The notes under the pieces: model-generated
Seen by the model: only the letters and a program-made list of their open reading frames with translations
What the model was told of the DNA's origin: nothing
The model's database searches: none
Source of the DNA: Gammaproteobacteria bacterium
GTDB taxonomy: Bacteria; Pseudomonadota; Gammaproteobacteria; Xanthomonadales; SZUA-36
Length of the DNA stretch: 64,000 bases
Direction: 5' to 3'
Assembly: GCA_021772935.1 (NCBI GenBank)
Contig: JAJFLA010000037.1
Span: 1-64,000, forward strand
Made by a program: the position numbers and the translations under genes
In this document: positions 30,962 to 39,854 of the stretch, piece by piece
Layout of the letters: each line of letters starts with the position of its first letter
Numbering within the stretch: the stretch's first letter is position 1

Positions 30962-32206
30962 CTACATATTGCCAATTAACGCATCTGCAAAGGCAGAAGT
31001 AGAGACCTCCGTCGCACCTTCCATCTGGCGGGCGAAATCATAGGTCACAATTTTTTGCTGAATGGTCTTTGCAAACGCAACATTAATCAGGGCTGATACT
31101 TCATTCCAACCAATGTAATCAAACATCATTGAGCCAGAGAACATCAATGAACTCGGATTAACCTTATCGAGATTGGCATACTTGGGCGCCGTCCCGTGGG
31201 TGGCTTCAAATACGGCAATGTGATCCGCCATGTTCGCACCCGGCGCGATCCCCATACCACCCACTTCCGCAGCCATGGCGTCCGATAAATAATCACCATT
31301 GAGGTTAGTAGTAGCAATCACACTGAATTCCGCAGGACGCAATTGCATCAATTGAAACATGATGTCAGCAATCCGGTCCTTGATGACAATTTTTCCTTGC
31401 GGTTGTTTACCGTCGTATTTATCCCATAATTCTGCTTCTGTTATGGTCTCGTCGCCAAATTCCTCAGCTGCCAACTCATAACCCCATTTACGGAACGCGC
31501 CTTCCGTGAATTTCTGAATATTACCCTTGTGAACCAGGGTAACACTGTCAAGACCGTGATCAATGGCATATTGGATAGCCTTGCGTACCAGTCGTTTTGA
31601 ACCATATGCAGAAATTGGCTTGATACCAAGGCCCGCTCCTTCAAAAAACTCAGCACCCATTTCCTCTCGTAGAAACTTTGCCAGCTTTTCATTCTCTGGC
31701 GTACCCGACTCATATTCGATACCTGCGTACACATCTTCAGTATTTTCCCTGAATATGATGGCATGAACATCTTCAGGACGTTTCATTGGCGAAGGTACGC
31801 CATCGAAATAATCCACCGGTCGAACACAGGCATACAAATCCAGATCCTGGCGCAGAGATACATTCAGTGAGCGAAACCCACCACCGATAGGTGTTGTCAA
31901 CGGACCTTTGACCGAAACAACGAGGTCTTTAACGGCATCCAGCGTTTCTGCCGGGAAATAGTTGCCATCATAAATACCCGCAGCTTTTTCTCCGAGAAAC
32001 AACTCCGCCCAATGAACCTTACGCTGTCCACCGTAGGCTTTCTCAACCGCAGCATTCCAAACCCGCATAGATGCACGGGTAATATCGCCACCAATTCCAT
32101 CGCCTTCTACAAAGCCGAGGATCGGGTTATCAGATACGACTAATTTGTTATTTTCAACTGTAATTTTATCGCCACTGGCAGGTATTTGAATATGTTCATA
32201 GCTCAT
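30962..32206 (-). CDS. icd: NADP-dependent isocitrate dehydrogenase
   Basis: Icd oxidises isocitrate to 2-oxoglutarate. The product is 414 residues from ATG 32206, preceded by AAAGGAACG; an upstream in-frame start at 32275 would add a non-conserved leader. Motifs include [13 protein letters not shown], the substrate and phosphorylation-loop Ser in [15 protein letters not shown], and [15 protein letters not shown]. The pair Lys-Tyr in PKY and the Tyr and Arg of TYDFARQ correspond to E. coli NADP-binding residues, supporting NADP use. It sits in the window with sucAB-lpdA and fumC but not in one operon. Confidence 0.96.
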   Translation of the reverse strand: MSYEHIQIPASGDKITVENNKLVVSDNPILGFVEGDGIGGDITRASMRVWNAAVEKAYGGQRKVHWAELFLGEKAAGIYDGNYFPAETLDAVKDLVVSVKGPLTTPIGGGFRSLNVSLRQDLDLYACVRPVDYFDGVPSPMKRPEDVHAIIFRENTEDVYAGIEYESGTPENEKLAKFLREEMGAEFFEGAGLGIKPISAYGSKRLVRKAIQYAIDHGLDSVTLVHKGNIQKFTEGAFRKWGYELAAEEFGDETITEAELWDKYDGKQPQGKIVIKDRIADIMFQLMQLRPAEFSVIATTNLNGDYLSDAMAAEVGGMGIAPGANMADHIAVFEATHGTAPKYANLDKVNPSSLMFSGSMMFDYIGWNEVSALINVAFAKTIQQKIVTYDFARQMEGATEVSTSAFADALIGNM

Positions 32207-32507
32207 GGTTTTCGTTCCTTTCAAGAGGGTTTTATATGCTGCCGACATTATACGACTGACAGCTTCAAACCGCATTCAATTTGGTGTGCTGAATAGTCTT
32301 TGAAAAGTTGGTGGAATTCGCCATCTTTTTGGACACTCCGCCAGCAAGGTATAGATTATTTCCAATTTAACGGACCATCTTGCCCCTAAGAGAATGCTTC
32401 ATGCTTTGTATATGGTCATCACGGCGCTGATTGATCAAGCAAGGCAGGAATGGCACGAATACTGCATAACATAAGGGTCAAACACCCAAGCAATACAGGA
32501 GAAACTT

Positions 32508-32747
32508 ATGGGACGGGGTTCGGCAGGTAATGTGATTGCAGCCTTATGCAGTTTCTTCATCCCAGGCCTGGGGCAATTATTGCAGGGCCGCTGGTTATTG
32601 GCTGGGTTTATGTTTGTGATGTCCATTCTGTTGTGGGTCATCTTGCTGGGTTGGATTATCCATCTGTGGTCCATAATTGACGCTGCCATTTATGACCCAC
32701 CGGCCAGATACAGGTCTTACCGGCGCGGAAGAAGATACGACTGGTAA
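32508..32747 (+). CDS. Small two-helix membrane protein, function unknown
   Basis: The product has 79 residues. AGGAGAAACTT precedes the ATG with ideal spacing. Two hydrophobic segments cover about residues 8-28 and 33-55, with the motif FFIPGLGQLLQGRW between them. This is the pattern of TM2-like and related small membrane proteins. The C-terminus is very basic and aromatic (YRSYRRGRRYDW). It is monocistronic. No role can be inferred. Confidence 0.75.
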   Translation: MGRGSAGNVIAALCSFFIPGLGQLLQGRWLLAGFMFVMSILLWVILLGWIIHLWSIIDAAIYDPPARYRSYRRGRRYDW

Positions 32748-32831
32748 ACAATGCTTTTTATCCAAACGGACCCAGCTCCAGATTTTCAGGTTGACCGCCT
32801 GTCGGAGCAACGAGACCTTTTGGATGCGAGT

Positions 32832-32895
32832 GGGGACGAAAACTTATTAGTGAATGATTTTCCAGCCCGAAGCTTTTGCAAAAAGTTTTCGTCCC
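32832..32895. repeat. Inverted repeat with 13-bp arms
   Basis: GGGACGAAAACTT (ending at 32845) is matched by AAGTTTTCGTCCC at 32883-32895, with a 37-bp spacer. It lies 85 bp after the small membrane protein gene and 103 bp before the MAPEG gene. The preceding CCTGTCGGAGC (about 32801-32811) resembles the tip of the MITE-like element at 53.3 kb. It may be a decayed repeat or a long-loop transcription terminator. Confidence 0.5.
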
Positions 32896-32998
32896 TACGC
32901 CTTTCATGTTTCACATACCCCACCTTGTTTTGATCATCCACAAGCTTCAAAGCCTCTGCTAAGATAATGCCCATTCAACCATAGCACTGGAGACAGAA

Positions 32999-33424
32999 AT
33001 GTATTTCAAACCTCTGTTGATACCACTTCTGGCACAAGTTACGCTGACCTTTATTGTCATGCTTACCATGTACCAGAAACGTATTGCTGAAATGAAAACA
33101 AAAAGAATTCACCCACAACGGACAAAAACCCGCTCCAATGCACATGGGGTATTAACTGATTCAGAAAGTGCAGCGGACAATTACTCCAACCTGTTTGAAT
33201 CCCCCGTTCTTTTTTATACGGCGATCCTGCTCAGCTTGATACTGATGCTGCAAGACACTGTATTGGTGATGCTTGCCTGGACCTACGTCACTTCACGATA
33301 TTTACACAGCTTTATTCATATTACTTATAACCGCGTAATGCATCGCTTCTGGGTTTTCATCTTCAGTAATTTTATTCTGCTTGCGATCTGGGCTAGACTG
33401 GCTTGGATCATTTTTCAATCCTGA
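32999..33424 (+). CDS. MAPEG-family membrane protein
   Basis: The product is 141 residues with four predicted membrane helices at about 5-24, 68-85, 88-104 and 117-138. The central sequence DNYSNLFESPVLFYTAILL and RYLHSFIHITYNRVMHRF match the MAPEG family (membrane-associated proteins in eicosanoid and glutathione metabolism), whose bacterial members are often glutathione transferase-like. A GGAGA motif precedes the start. It is 9 bp upstream of a GFA-family gene, so a joint thiol-related role is plausible but unproved. Confidence 0.85.
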   Translation: MYFKPLLIPLLAQVTLTFIVMLTMYQKRIAEMKTKRIHPQRTKTRSNAHGVLTDSESAADNYSNLFESPVLFYTAILLSLILMLQDTVLVMLAWTYVTSRYLHSFIHITYNRVMHRFWVFIFSNFILLAIWARLAWIIFQS

Positions 33425-33433
33425 GCAAATAAA

Positions 33434-33838
33434 ATGATTGCTGAAAAACAAATAAATGGTAGTTGCCTTTGTGGCGCGGTCAAATTCTCGGCAAGCCTAC
33501 CCAGCAAATGGTGTGCACATTGCCACTGCAGCATGTGCAGAAAAGCACACGGTGCCGGTTATGTAACCTGGGTGGGTTATGAGCGGGACCAGGTCACATT
33601 TGTACAGGGTGAACATCAGTTAAGCTGGTATGAGTCATCGACCGATGCACATCGTGGTTTTTGTCAACAATGTGGCAGCAGTATGTTCTTTCGCTCAGAG
33701 CGCTGGGCCGGCGAGCTGCATATCGCACTCGCATGTATCAATGACGCCATAGACCTTCAACCACAAGCCAATGTGTTTTTCGACAAACATGTGAACTGGA
33801 TGCCTATTGATAGAACACTCAAACAGGTGGACGGATAA
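33434..33838 (+). CDS. GFA-family (glutathione-dependent formaldehyde-activating-like) protein
   Basis: The 134-residue product carries the zinc-binding pattern of the family: GSCLCGAVKF near residue 10, HCHCSMCRKAHGAG near residue 30 and FCQQCGSSMFF near residue 78. The founding enzyme was proposed to join glutathione and formaldehyde, but most family members have no established activity. It follows the MAPEG gene by 9 bp on the same strand. The sequence is complete and normal in length. Confidence 0.9.
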   Translation: MIAEKQINGSCLCGAVKFSASLPSKWCAHCHCSMCRKAHGAGYVTWVGYERDQVTFVQGEHQLSWYESSTDAHRGFCQQCGSSMFFRSERWAGELHIALACINDAIDLQPQANVFFDKHVNWMPIDRTLKQVDG

Positions 33839-33906
33839 TTTTTCCTGCCGCACAATCACCAAACCCGACACCAAAAGCACTCTTTGCGTCGAAGTAAATT
33901 CTTGTG

Positions 33907-34058
33907 CATTACTAATGACATACAAGACATTACCAATGACCTATGCGACCACATGACAGTTATTCATGTTGTCGTATCTATTACTCATTTCAACGCTTGC
34001 CATGTAACTTTTTCATCAAATCAGCTATCACTAACTAGGTGAGTCAACAATCACTCAC
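33907..34058. promoter_or_regulatory. Candidate operator repeats upstream of the UrcA gene
   Basis: The 255-bp gap before the UrcA gene contains a direct repeat, CATTACTAATGAC at 33907-33919 and CATTACCAATGAC at 33928-33940. The copies are 21 bp apart (two helical turns), with one mismatch. Further down, GTGAGT (34039-34044) and ACTCAC (34053-34058) form a short inverted repeat. Spacing suits a transcription factor pair, but no factor is identified. Confidence 0.4.
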
Positions 34059-34093
34059 AACAAGCTATTGTAAATTTTCAATATAAGGTAAAT

Positions 34094-34429
34094 ATGATGA
34101 AAACTCCTCTCAATGCCCAAACTTTTCGCAAAACTTTTCTGGCAATTACTGTCGTATCCGTGATGTCACTGCCATTACTCGCATCCGCATCTACCAGCAA
34201 TGTCAGCATTGCTTATTACAAGACAGAGTTGGCATACGCACAGGGTCAGGCACGTTTATATGAAAAAATGAAAGGTGCTTCGCGCAAACTCTGCGGCTCA
34301 TCCAATATTCAAGCTACCGGCTCACTGAGTCGCTCTGTCGGCAATACAAAGTGTTATAAAGGTACCTTGACTGCCGCGGTGCAACGTCTGGATAACGACG
34401 CAATTACGGCACTTCATTCTGAATTTTAA
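34094..34429 (+). CDS. UrcA-family exported protein
   Basis: The product is 111 residues with a signal peptide ending near LLASAS. The short mature domain has the UrcA layout: a leading strand, YxxxLAYAQGQARLYEKMKGASRKLC, then a second Cys (NTKCYKGTLTAAVQRLD). The two cysteines probably form a disulfide in the periplasm. UrcA proteins are widespread in alpha- and gammaproteobacteria and have no known function. An adjacent ATG at 34097 would serve equally. The gene stands alone with its own leader region. Confidence 0.85.
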   Translation: MMKTPLNAQTFRKTFLAITVVSVMSLPLLASASTSNVSIAYYKTELAYAQGQARLYEKMKGASRKLCGSSNIQATGSLSRSVGNTKCYKGTLTAAVQRLDNDAITALHSEF

Positions 34430-34455
34430 GGTCACTTCTAAGTAGCGTACCGGTA

Positions 34456-34501
34456 TTTGAGCAATGGATGAATCCTGTCGTTGATTCATTCGTTGCTCAA
34501 A
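34456..34501. terminator. Long hairpin between urcA-like and ung genes
   Basis: TTTGAGCAA (34456-34464) pairs with TTGCTCAAA (34493-34501) and ATGAATC (34468-34474) with GATTCAT (34483-34489). The three bases between them can form one pair and two wobbles, giving an almost continuous 19-bp stem with an 8-base loop. There is no long T-run, so termination efficiency is uncertain; position between convergent genes supports that role. Confidence 0.6.
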
Positions 34502-34515
34502 GACCCCACCTCTTA

Positions 34516-35202
34516 CTAGCTGTTTTCAGGCACAGACCAATCAATTGACATCTGGTGCCGCCGTTGCAAATAGTCATTGGCAGTGGAGAAATGACGACAT
34601 CCCAGGAACCCCCGGTGCGCTGATAACGGCGATGGGTGGGGGGCCCTTAATACCAGATGTTTTCTGTTATCAATTACTGCTCCTTTTTTCATGGCATAAC
34701 TGCCCCAAAGCATAAAAACGACCCCCTCTGTTTCATCATTTAACAAGCGCACAATGGCATCAGTGAAAATCTCCCAACCTTTACCCTGATGCGAACCGGC
34801 CTGCCCTCTTTCAACGGTTAATACAGCATTGAGCAACAACACACCCTGCTCCGCCCAGGTCTGTAAACATCCATGCTGAGGCGGTGGTATACCTAAGTCG
34901 GTCTTTAATTCACGATAGATATTGGCTAGTGAGGGTGGAATTCTCACCCCGGGCTGCACCGAAAAACACAATCCATGCGCCTGGCCTGGTCCGTGGTAAG
35001 GGTCTTGTCCAAGAATCACAACACGTACCTGGTCAAACGGCGTGGTATTCAAGGCATTAAAAATTTGCGCACCTGGTGGATAGATAACCGTTTGATGATT
35101 TTTTCTCGTTACCAGGAAATCACGCAACTTTTGCATGTATTCGAGTTCAAATTGGTCTTGCAATCGGCTGAGCCAGGAATTGTGTAATTGGACCTTTCTC
35201 AT
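34516..35202 (-). CDS. ung: Uracil-DNA glycosylase
   Basis: Ung removes uracil from DNA as the first step of base excision repair. The 228-residue product matches family 1 enzymes in length. Visible motifs are the water-activating GQDPYHGPGQAHG near residues 64-76 with the catalytic Asp, LLLNAVLTV with the uracil-recognition Asn, and the DNA-intercalation loop HPSPLSAHRGFLG near residue 188. It is monocistronic, divergent from the ferredoxin-NADP reductase gene. Confidence 0.96.
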   Translation of the reverse strand: MRKVQLHNSWLSRLQDQFELEYMQKLRDFLVTRKNHQTVIYPPGAQIFNALNTTPFDQVRVVILGQDPYHGPGQAHGLCFSVQPGVRIPPSLANIYRELKTDLGIPPPQHGCLQTWAEQGVLLLNAVLTVERGQAGSHQGKGWEIFTDAIVRLLNDETEGVVFMLWGSYAMKKGAVIDNRKHLVLRAPHPSPLSAHRGFLGCRHFSTANDYLQRRHQMSIDWSVPENS

Positions 35203-35327
35203 ATCTTGTTACCTACGCCTATTCATCAAAATGAATTTCTGTGAGGAAAACAGCGCGTTTCCTGCCTTGATTCTATACACTTTGCCCATCAATCAACACG
35301 ACCCTATTCAAATAAGTTGGAACTAAC

Positions 35328-36356
35328 ATGCCCATTCATACAGACGTAGTTATTATTGGTGCCGGCCCGTCCGGTTTGTTCCAGGTATTTGAGCTTGGTT
35401 TGCTGGATATTCATGCACATATAGTGGACTCACTTCCTCACATTGGCGGTCAGTGTAGTGAGCTGTATCCGGAAAAACCAATATATGATATCCCGGCCTA
35501 CCCGGTGATTGGTGCACAGGAACTGGTAGACAAGTTAATGGAGCAAATCGAACCATTTAAACCACAGTTCCATCTCGACCAGGCCGTTACCAAACTGGAA
35601 CGCAAGGATGATGGTCGTTTTGCACTAACCACGTCCAGCGGCACCGAATTCGATACAGCCACCGTGATTATTGCCGCCGGTCTTGGTGCATTCCAACCGC
35701 GTAAATTGCGTATACCTGGCGCAGAAGATTTCAACGACAAGACTATCAAATACAAGATCACGCAAGCTGAAAAGCTTACTGGAAAAGACATCATTATCCT
35801 GGGTGGTGGTGACTCAGCCCTGGACTGGACGATTGAATTACACGACAAGGTCAAAAATCTTACGCTGATCCATCGCCGTGTCGATTACCGTGCCCAGCCA
35901 GCTTCAGTCAAAAAGATGAAAGTACTTGCTGAAAAAGGCGAACTAAAGGAGTTTCATGGCATGGTGCGTGAAATACGCTCAGATGATGGCAAATTCCGGG
36001 GTCTGTGTGTGGCAGACGCCGACGGCAACACGCATGAAATCGATGCGGATGAAGTCTATGTTTTCTGGGGTTTATCACCCAACCTCGGACCCGTAGCTGA
36101 ATGGGGATTGGATATCATAAAACGTCAGATCCAAGTCGATACCGAAAATTTCCAGACCAGTGAAGCCGGTATTTTTGCGGTGGGTGATATCAATACCTAT
36201 CCTGGCAAGAAAAAACTAATTCTAAGTGGTTTTCACGAAGCCGCGTTGGCAGCCTTTGCGGTGCAAAAATATCTTGACCCCGATAAAAGAGTATTTCTGC
36301 AATACACCACCACCAGTCCCATCATGCACAAAAGGCTTGGTCTGGAAAAAGACTAA
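35328..36356 (+). CDS. TrxB-like ferredoxin/flavodoxin-NADP reductase
   Basis: This 342-residue flavoprotein has an FAD fold (IIGAGPSGLFQVFELG), an NADP fold (ILGGGDSALDW) and the second FAD segment GIFAVGDINTYPGK. The thioredoxin reductase CxxC is absent. That combination, plus the RRVDYRAQPASVKKM region and an aromatic-containing C-terminal extension, marks the YumC-type ferredoxin-NADP reductases. It would pass electrons between NADPH and ferredoxin or flavodoxin. It stands alone and ends before a hairpin at 36500-36528. Confidence 0.92.
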   Translation: MPIHTDVVIIGAGPSGLFQVFELGLLDIHAHIVDSLPHIGGQCSELYPEKPIYDIPAYPVIGAQELVDKLMEQIEPFKPQFHLDQAVTKLERKDDGRFALTTSSGTEFDTATVIIAAGLGAFQPRKLRIPGAEDFNDKTIKYKITQAEKLTGKDIIILGGGDSALDWTIELHDKVKNLTLIHRRVDYRAQPASVKKMKVLAEKGELKEFHGMVREIRSDDGKFRGLCVADADGNTHEIDADEVYVFWGLSPNLGPVAEWGLDIIKRQIQVDTENFQTSEAGIFAVGDINTYPGKKKLILSGFHEAALAAFAVQKYLDPDKRVFLQYTTTSPIMHKRLGLEKD

Positions 36357-36499
36357 ACCTGAATTCAGTTATATTACGCTCAGTAACGAAGCTTAAATAA
36401 ACCTTGAAAAAAAAGATTTTCGTTTTATGATTAGTAAGTAACCTCAACACAGTCCCCCCTTCTTCTGTGGCGCAGGTTTATTTGCGCACGGGGTTACGG

Positions 36500-36528
36500 A
36501 CAGGCGGCCCTACGGGTCGCCTGTTTTG
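36500..36528. terminator. Hairpin terminator between convergent genes
   Basis: ACAGGCGGCCC (36500-36510) pairs with GGGTCGCCTGT (36514-36524) through an 11-bp stem with one G-U pair and a three-base loop, followed by TTTTGT. It lies between the FNR gene and the convergent DUF2189 gene. Confidence 0.85.
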
Positions 36529-36559
36529 TCATAAAAGACCGGAGTATCTGGGTTCCGGC

Positions 36560-37357
36560 TTACTCCGCATTCTCTTGTGACAGTTTCGACCACTCGGATA
36601 CATCCAATGCGTCCCTATAACCATGCCAGGTTGCATAGGCCAACCATGGAATGATGACTATGAGGCCGACACCGGCAGTGAGAAACCCAATCAGCGTCAG
36701 CATGCAAATTAACGCTGCCCAGACAAACATCGCAGGCTTGTTACGTAATACCGCGTTGATGCTGGATATAACTGCCGTGATGACATCAATATCGCGATTG
36801 GCCAACATCGGTAAGGAAAACACACTGGCAGCGAAGCTAACACTGGCAAATACCGAACCCACAACAGAACCGATCAGAAGAAAAGTCAGAATATGTCCCC
36901 ATTCCGGGCGACCACCCAATGGGAAAAACACCTGTACCATCATGCCCGCTCTCGCCCACAGCAGAAATATAACCAGTAATACCAGTGTGTATACCATGGC
37001 ATTGCCAAGCGGTCGCTTGATCGCTTGCAGGGTATGGCCAAAATCAGGTGTTTTACCTTCACAGAGTTGCCGACTGACTGAATAGAGACCAAAAGCCAAC
37101 ACCGGAGCAATAAAAACAAAACCGGAAAGTACACTGATTAACAAGATGAACCCACCCAGTTTCCAAGCTAGCCAGGCGACAAATAAACAGACCAGAAAAA
37201 TAAAAAAACCATAGACCAAACTGATAACCTTCGCGCTCTTGAAGTCTTTCCACCCGGCCCCCAACCAGGCAAAACCAACACCCGTTGACAACGACCGGCT
37301 TGGCACAATCAATGCTTTGGGTGGTGTGGCATCTCGATGGTCTTGTTTATCATTCAT
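36560..37357 (-). CDS. DUF2189 integral membrane protein
   Basis: The 265-residue protein has about six hydrophobic helices: roughly residues 45-68, 72-96, 120-142, 155-180, 207-222 and 223-240. The DUF2189 hallmarks are the N-terminal WLGAGWKDFKSAKVISLVYG and the C-terminal VIIPWLAYATWHGYRDAL. Function is unknown. It is 39 bp downstream of the acyltransferase gene on the same strand. A membrane-homeostasis link is possible but cannot be shown. Confidence 0.87.
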   Translation of the reverse strand: MNDKQDHRDATPPKALIVPSRSLSTGVGFAWLGAGWKDFKSAKVISLVYGFFIFLVCLFVAWLAWKLGGFILLISVLSGFVFIAPVLAFGLYSVSRQLCEGKTPDFGHTLQAIKRPLGNAMVYTLVLLVIFLLWARAGMMVQVFFPLGGRPEWGHILTFLLIGSVVGSVFASVSFAASVFSLPMLANRDIDVITAVISSINAVLRNKPAMFVWAALICMLTLIGFLTAGVGLIVIIPWLAYATWHGYRDALDVSEWSKLSQENAE

Positions 37358-37396
37358 AAAAACTGAAATCCCATTAAATTGCTGGTATCGATACTT

Positions 37397-38311
37397 TCAC
37401 TGTGAATTGACATCCGAGCCGGTATCCAGGGTACTGCTTATCATACGATCTTTCTCTTCCCAAATATCGTTCAACCAGTTTTTAAGGTGGCCTTTGGCCA
37501 CACTGTCGCTCTGGAAGTTACGACCACGAACGCTAGCATCAATTGATCGTAACTGAACCCGAACCGTAATTTTTCTAAGCTGACCAGACACAAATTGCCA
37601 GGTGGTTGGCGGGCCATTCGGGTAGATGATAGTGACATCAATCAGCTTATCCAGCGCATCATCAAAAGAATACAAAACCTGCCCAATACCTCCGTAACGC
37701 GGCCTCAGCAAGTGTTTGAATGGTGACTTCTGTTGCTCATGTTTGGCGGTCGTAAAACGCGTACCCTCAGGAAATGTCATCATCGAAACCGGGATGTGTT
37801 TGAGTTTTTCACATGCAAGGGCGGCATTTTCAAGGTCTTTACCTCTTAAAGCTGGATTCCTCAGTAGTTGTTGCCGACTGTAACGGCGTAAAAACGCCAT
37901 ATCCAGCGCCCACCACGCAACACCCAAAAAAGGGACCCAAATCAATTGCTGTTTTAATAAAAACCGCATAAAAGGTGCACGCCGGTTCAGGCAGTGCTGC
38001 AAAACAAGGATGTCTACCCATGACTGGTGATTACAAAAAACCAGGTAACGGCTATGACGGTTGAGGTCATCAGGTAGCTGAACATCCCATTCCAGACTAC
38101 GATAAAACCATACCGTAGCCTTGTTAATTGAAACCCACAATTCGCCAAGCGACGACAACCAATGAGTCATGGCGTGTCGCGCGCGGCCTTTTGGTGCGAT
38201 CAACTTGAATATTGACAATATGAAGATAACCGTTGTAATAACGATGGTACTGATCGACACGACCAGCAGTACAATTGCGCCCTGCAGGCCATAACGCAGG
38301 CTGTTTAGCAT
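37397..38311 (-). CDS. YihG-type 1-acyl-glycerophosphate acyltransferase family protein
   Basis: The 304-residue membrane-associated LPLAT-superfamily enzyme has an N-terminal hydrophobic helix (about residues 10-34), the catalytic motif NHQSWVD near residue 93 and the acyl-acceptor motif FPEGTR near residue 180. The long C-terminal part (FKHLLRPRYGGIG) matches E. coli YihG, implicated in lysophospholipid acylation. It would transfer acyl groups in phospholipid synthesis or remodelling. It lies 207 bp downstream of tesA on the same strand; that gap holds nothing I recognise. Confidence 0.9.
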   Translation of the reverse strand: MLNSLRYGLQGAIVLLVVSISTIVITTVIFILSIFKLIAPKGRARHAMTHWLSSLGELWVSINKATVWFYRSLEWDVQLPDDLNRHSRYLVFCNHQSWVDILVLQHCLNRRAPFMRFLLKQQLIWVPFLGVAWWALDMAFLRRYSRQQLLRNPALRGKDLENAALACEKLKHIPVSMMTFPEGTRFTTAKHEQQKSPFKHLLRPRYGGIGQVLYSFDDALDKLIDVTIIYPNGPPTTWQFVSGQLRKITVRVQLRSIDASVRGRNFQSDSVAKGHLKNWLNDIWEEKDRMISSTLDTGSDVNSQ

Positions 38312-38518
38312 CTAGTTTTTCCTGGCCGCGGCGTGGCGACAAATTTAAACCCTAAAATTGAAGCAGTTGTCTTTACCACAGCTTCAGAAACAATCATCTG
38401 GTCAAATCATACTCTAAATCCCTGCTCAATCGACAGGCGGTAAGAAACACCTGATGGCAGTTATTACCCTAAGTGGTCCTTGATAACATCAATAACCACC
38501 GTAAAATTGTCTGGTACA

Positions 38519-39133
38519 TTATCGCAGCGCCGGTTCCAACACCTGCCATACATTTTCCAACAGTACCGGTTGACCCTTTTCATTAGGGTGAATCCCGTCG
38601 GCTTGCAACAGACCAAGCTTAAAAACCACACCATCCATGAAGAATGGCACAAGCAATGTACCATGATCATTGGCAAGATCTGTGTACATGGATTCAAATT
38701 GTTGCAGATAAGTTGCACCGTAATTTGGTGGCAACTTGATACCGGCAAGCAGTATCCGCGCACCACTATGCTGGCTGAGTTGAATCATACGTGTCATGTT
38801 TTCACGCGTAACTTTCGGGTTAATACCACGTAAACCGTCATTACCGCCCAATTCGATAATGACAATTTCTGGTTGGTAGCGATCCAACAAACGAGGAAGA
38901 CGTGCCAGACCACCTTGTGTGGTATCACCACTGATACTGGAATTGAGGATACGATAGGAGTAGCCACGTTGTTTCAGGCGAGTTTCAAGTAGGCTGACCC
39001 AGGATTCTTCGCTGTTCATACCATATCCGGCACTTAAACTGTCACCCAGGATCAGCAAAACAGGTTCTGAAGCAAGTGACGCATTTGGAATTAAACCAAC
39101 AAAAGATAAAAGAAGCGATAAAATAAATTTCAT
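38519..39133 (-). CDS. tesA: Multifunctional acyl-CoA thioesterase / lysophospholipase L1 (arylesterase)
   Basis: TesA is a periplasmic SGNH hydrolase acting on acyl-CoA, lysophospholipid and esters. The product is 204 residues from ATG 39133; a longer in-frame start at 39223 lies inside ybbA and was rejected. A signal peptide ends near NASLA. Catalytic blocks are GDSLSAGYGM (nucleophile Ser), the oxyanion Gly and Asn in GGNDGLRG, and Asp and His in DGIHPNEKG. AGGG lies 6-9 bases upstream, within ybbA coding DNA. Its start codon overlaps the ybbA start codon on the opposite strand. Confidence 0.94.
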   Translation of the reverse strand: MKFILSLLLSFVGLIPNASLASEPVLLILGDSLSAGYGMNSEESWVSLLETRLKQRGYSYRILNSSISGDTTQGGLARLPRLLDRYQPEIVIIELGGNDGLRGINPKVTRENMTRMIQLSQHSGARILLAGIKLPPNYGATYLQQFESMYTDLANDHGTLLVPFFMDGVVFKLGLLQADGIHPNEKGQPVLLENVWQVLEPALR

Positions 39134-39854
39134 GAATACCCTAAAACCCAAAATAGAAGAATTTGCCCTTAAAGCTGAAAAACTCAGCAAAATAGTTACC
39201 AGCCCAGAGGGCATGTTGACCATACTAGACCAGGTCAGCCTGCAAGTCAGTCATGGCGAACGCATTGCCATCATCGGGGCTTCCGGTGCTGGCAAATCGA
39301 CCTTGCTGGGTCTGCTGGCCGGACTTGATCTGCCCACATCGGGCAAGGTCTGGCTAGGCAATAGCGAACTGACAGCATTGGATGAAGACGGCCGTGCAGC
39401 GTTGCGTGCCAACGAAGTCGGTTTTGTGTTCCAGTCATTTCACCTGATCCCATCGTTGACGGCATTGGAAAATGTCATGTTACCGCTGGAACTGGCTCAC
39501 CACGAACATCCAAAACAGACCGCAATACTGGCTCTGCAAAATGTTGGTCTGGGTGAGCGCGTGGGTCACTATCCACGCCAATTGTCCGGTGGTGAGAAAC
39601 AAAGGGTTGCCATTGCGCGCGCCTATGTCATCCAACCAACAGTTTTATTTGCCGATGAACCAACCGGTAATCTTGATCAACAAACCGGTGAAGCAGTGAT
39701 CGATCTCCTGTTTCGTATGAACCGGGAATATGGCACCACGCTGGTGCTGGTCAGCCACGACCGTGGTCTTGCTGAGCGCTGTGACCGTATCATTGAAATG
39801 AACCTGGGTCATATCCTTGTATCTCAACAATCTCACGAAGAGCAGCTGACTTGA
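39132..39854 (+). CDS. ybbA: YbbA-type ABC transporter ATP-binding protein
   Basis: The 240-residue ATPase belongs to the LolD/MacB-like branch. It shows Walker A GASGAGKSTLL near residue 50, Q-loop FVFQSFHLIP, signature LSGGEKQRVAIARA and Walker B LFADEPTGNLD, then VSHDRGLAERCD. It overlaps ybbP by 4 bp. The only usable start is ATG 39132, whose second and third bases are part of the complementary tesA start region (shared CATG). Divergent tesA/ybbA with downstream ybbP is the same order as in E. coli, where the role is thought to be envelope lipid or LPS-related but is not settled. Confidence 0.93.
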   Translation: MNTLKPKIEEFALKAEKLSKIVTSPEGMLTILDQVSLQVSHGERIAIIGASGAGKSTLLGLLAGLDLPTSGKVWLGNSELTALDEDGRAALRANEVGFVFQSFHLIPSLTALENVMLPLELAHHEHPKQTAILALQNVGLGERVGHYPRQLSGGEKQRVAIARAYVIQPTVLFADEPTGNLDQQTGEAVIDLLFRMNREYGTTLVLVSHDRGLAERCDRIIEMNLGHILVSQQSHEEQLT

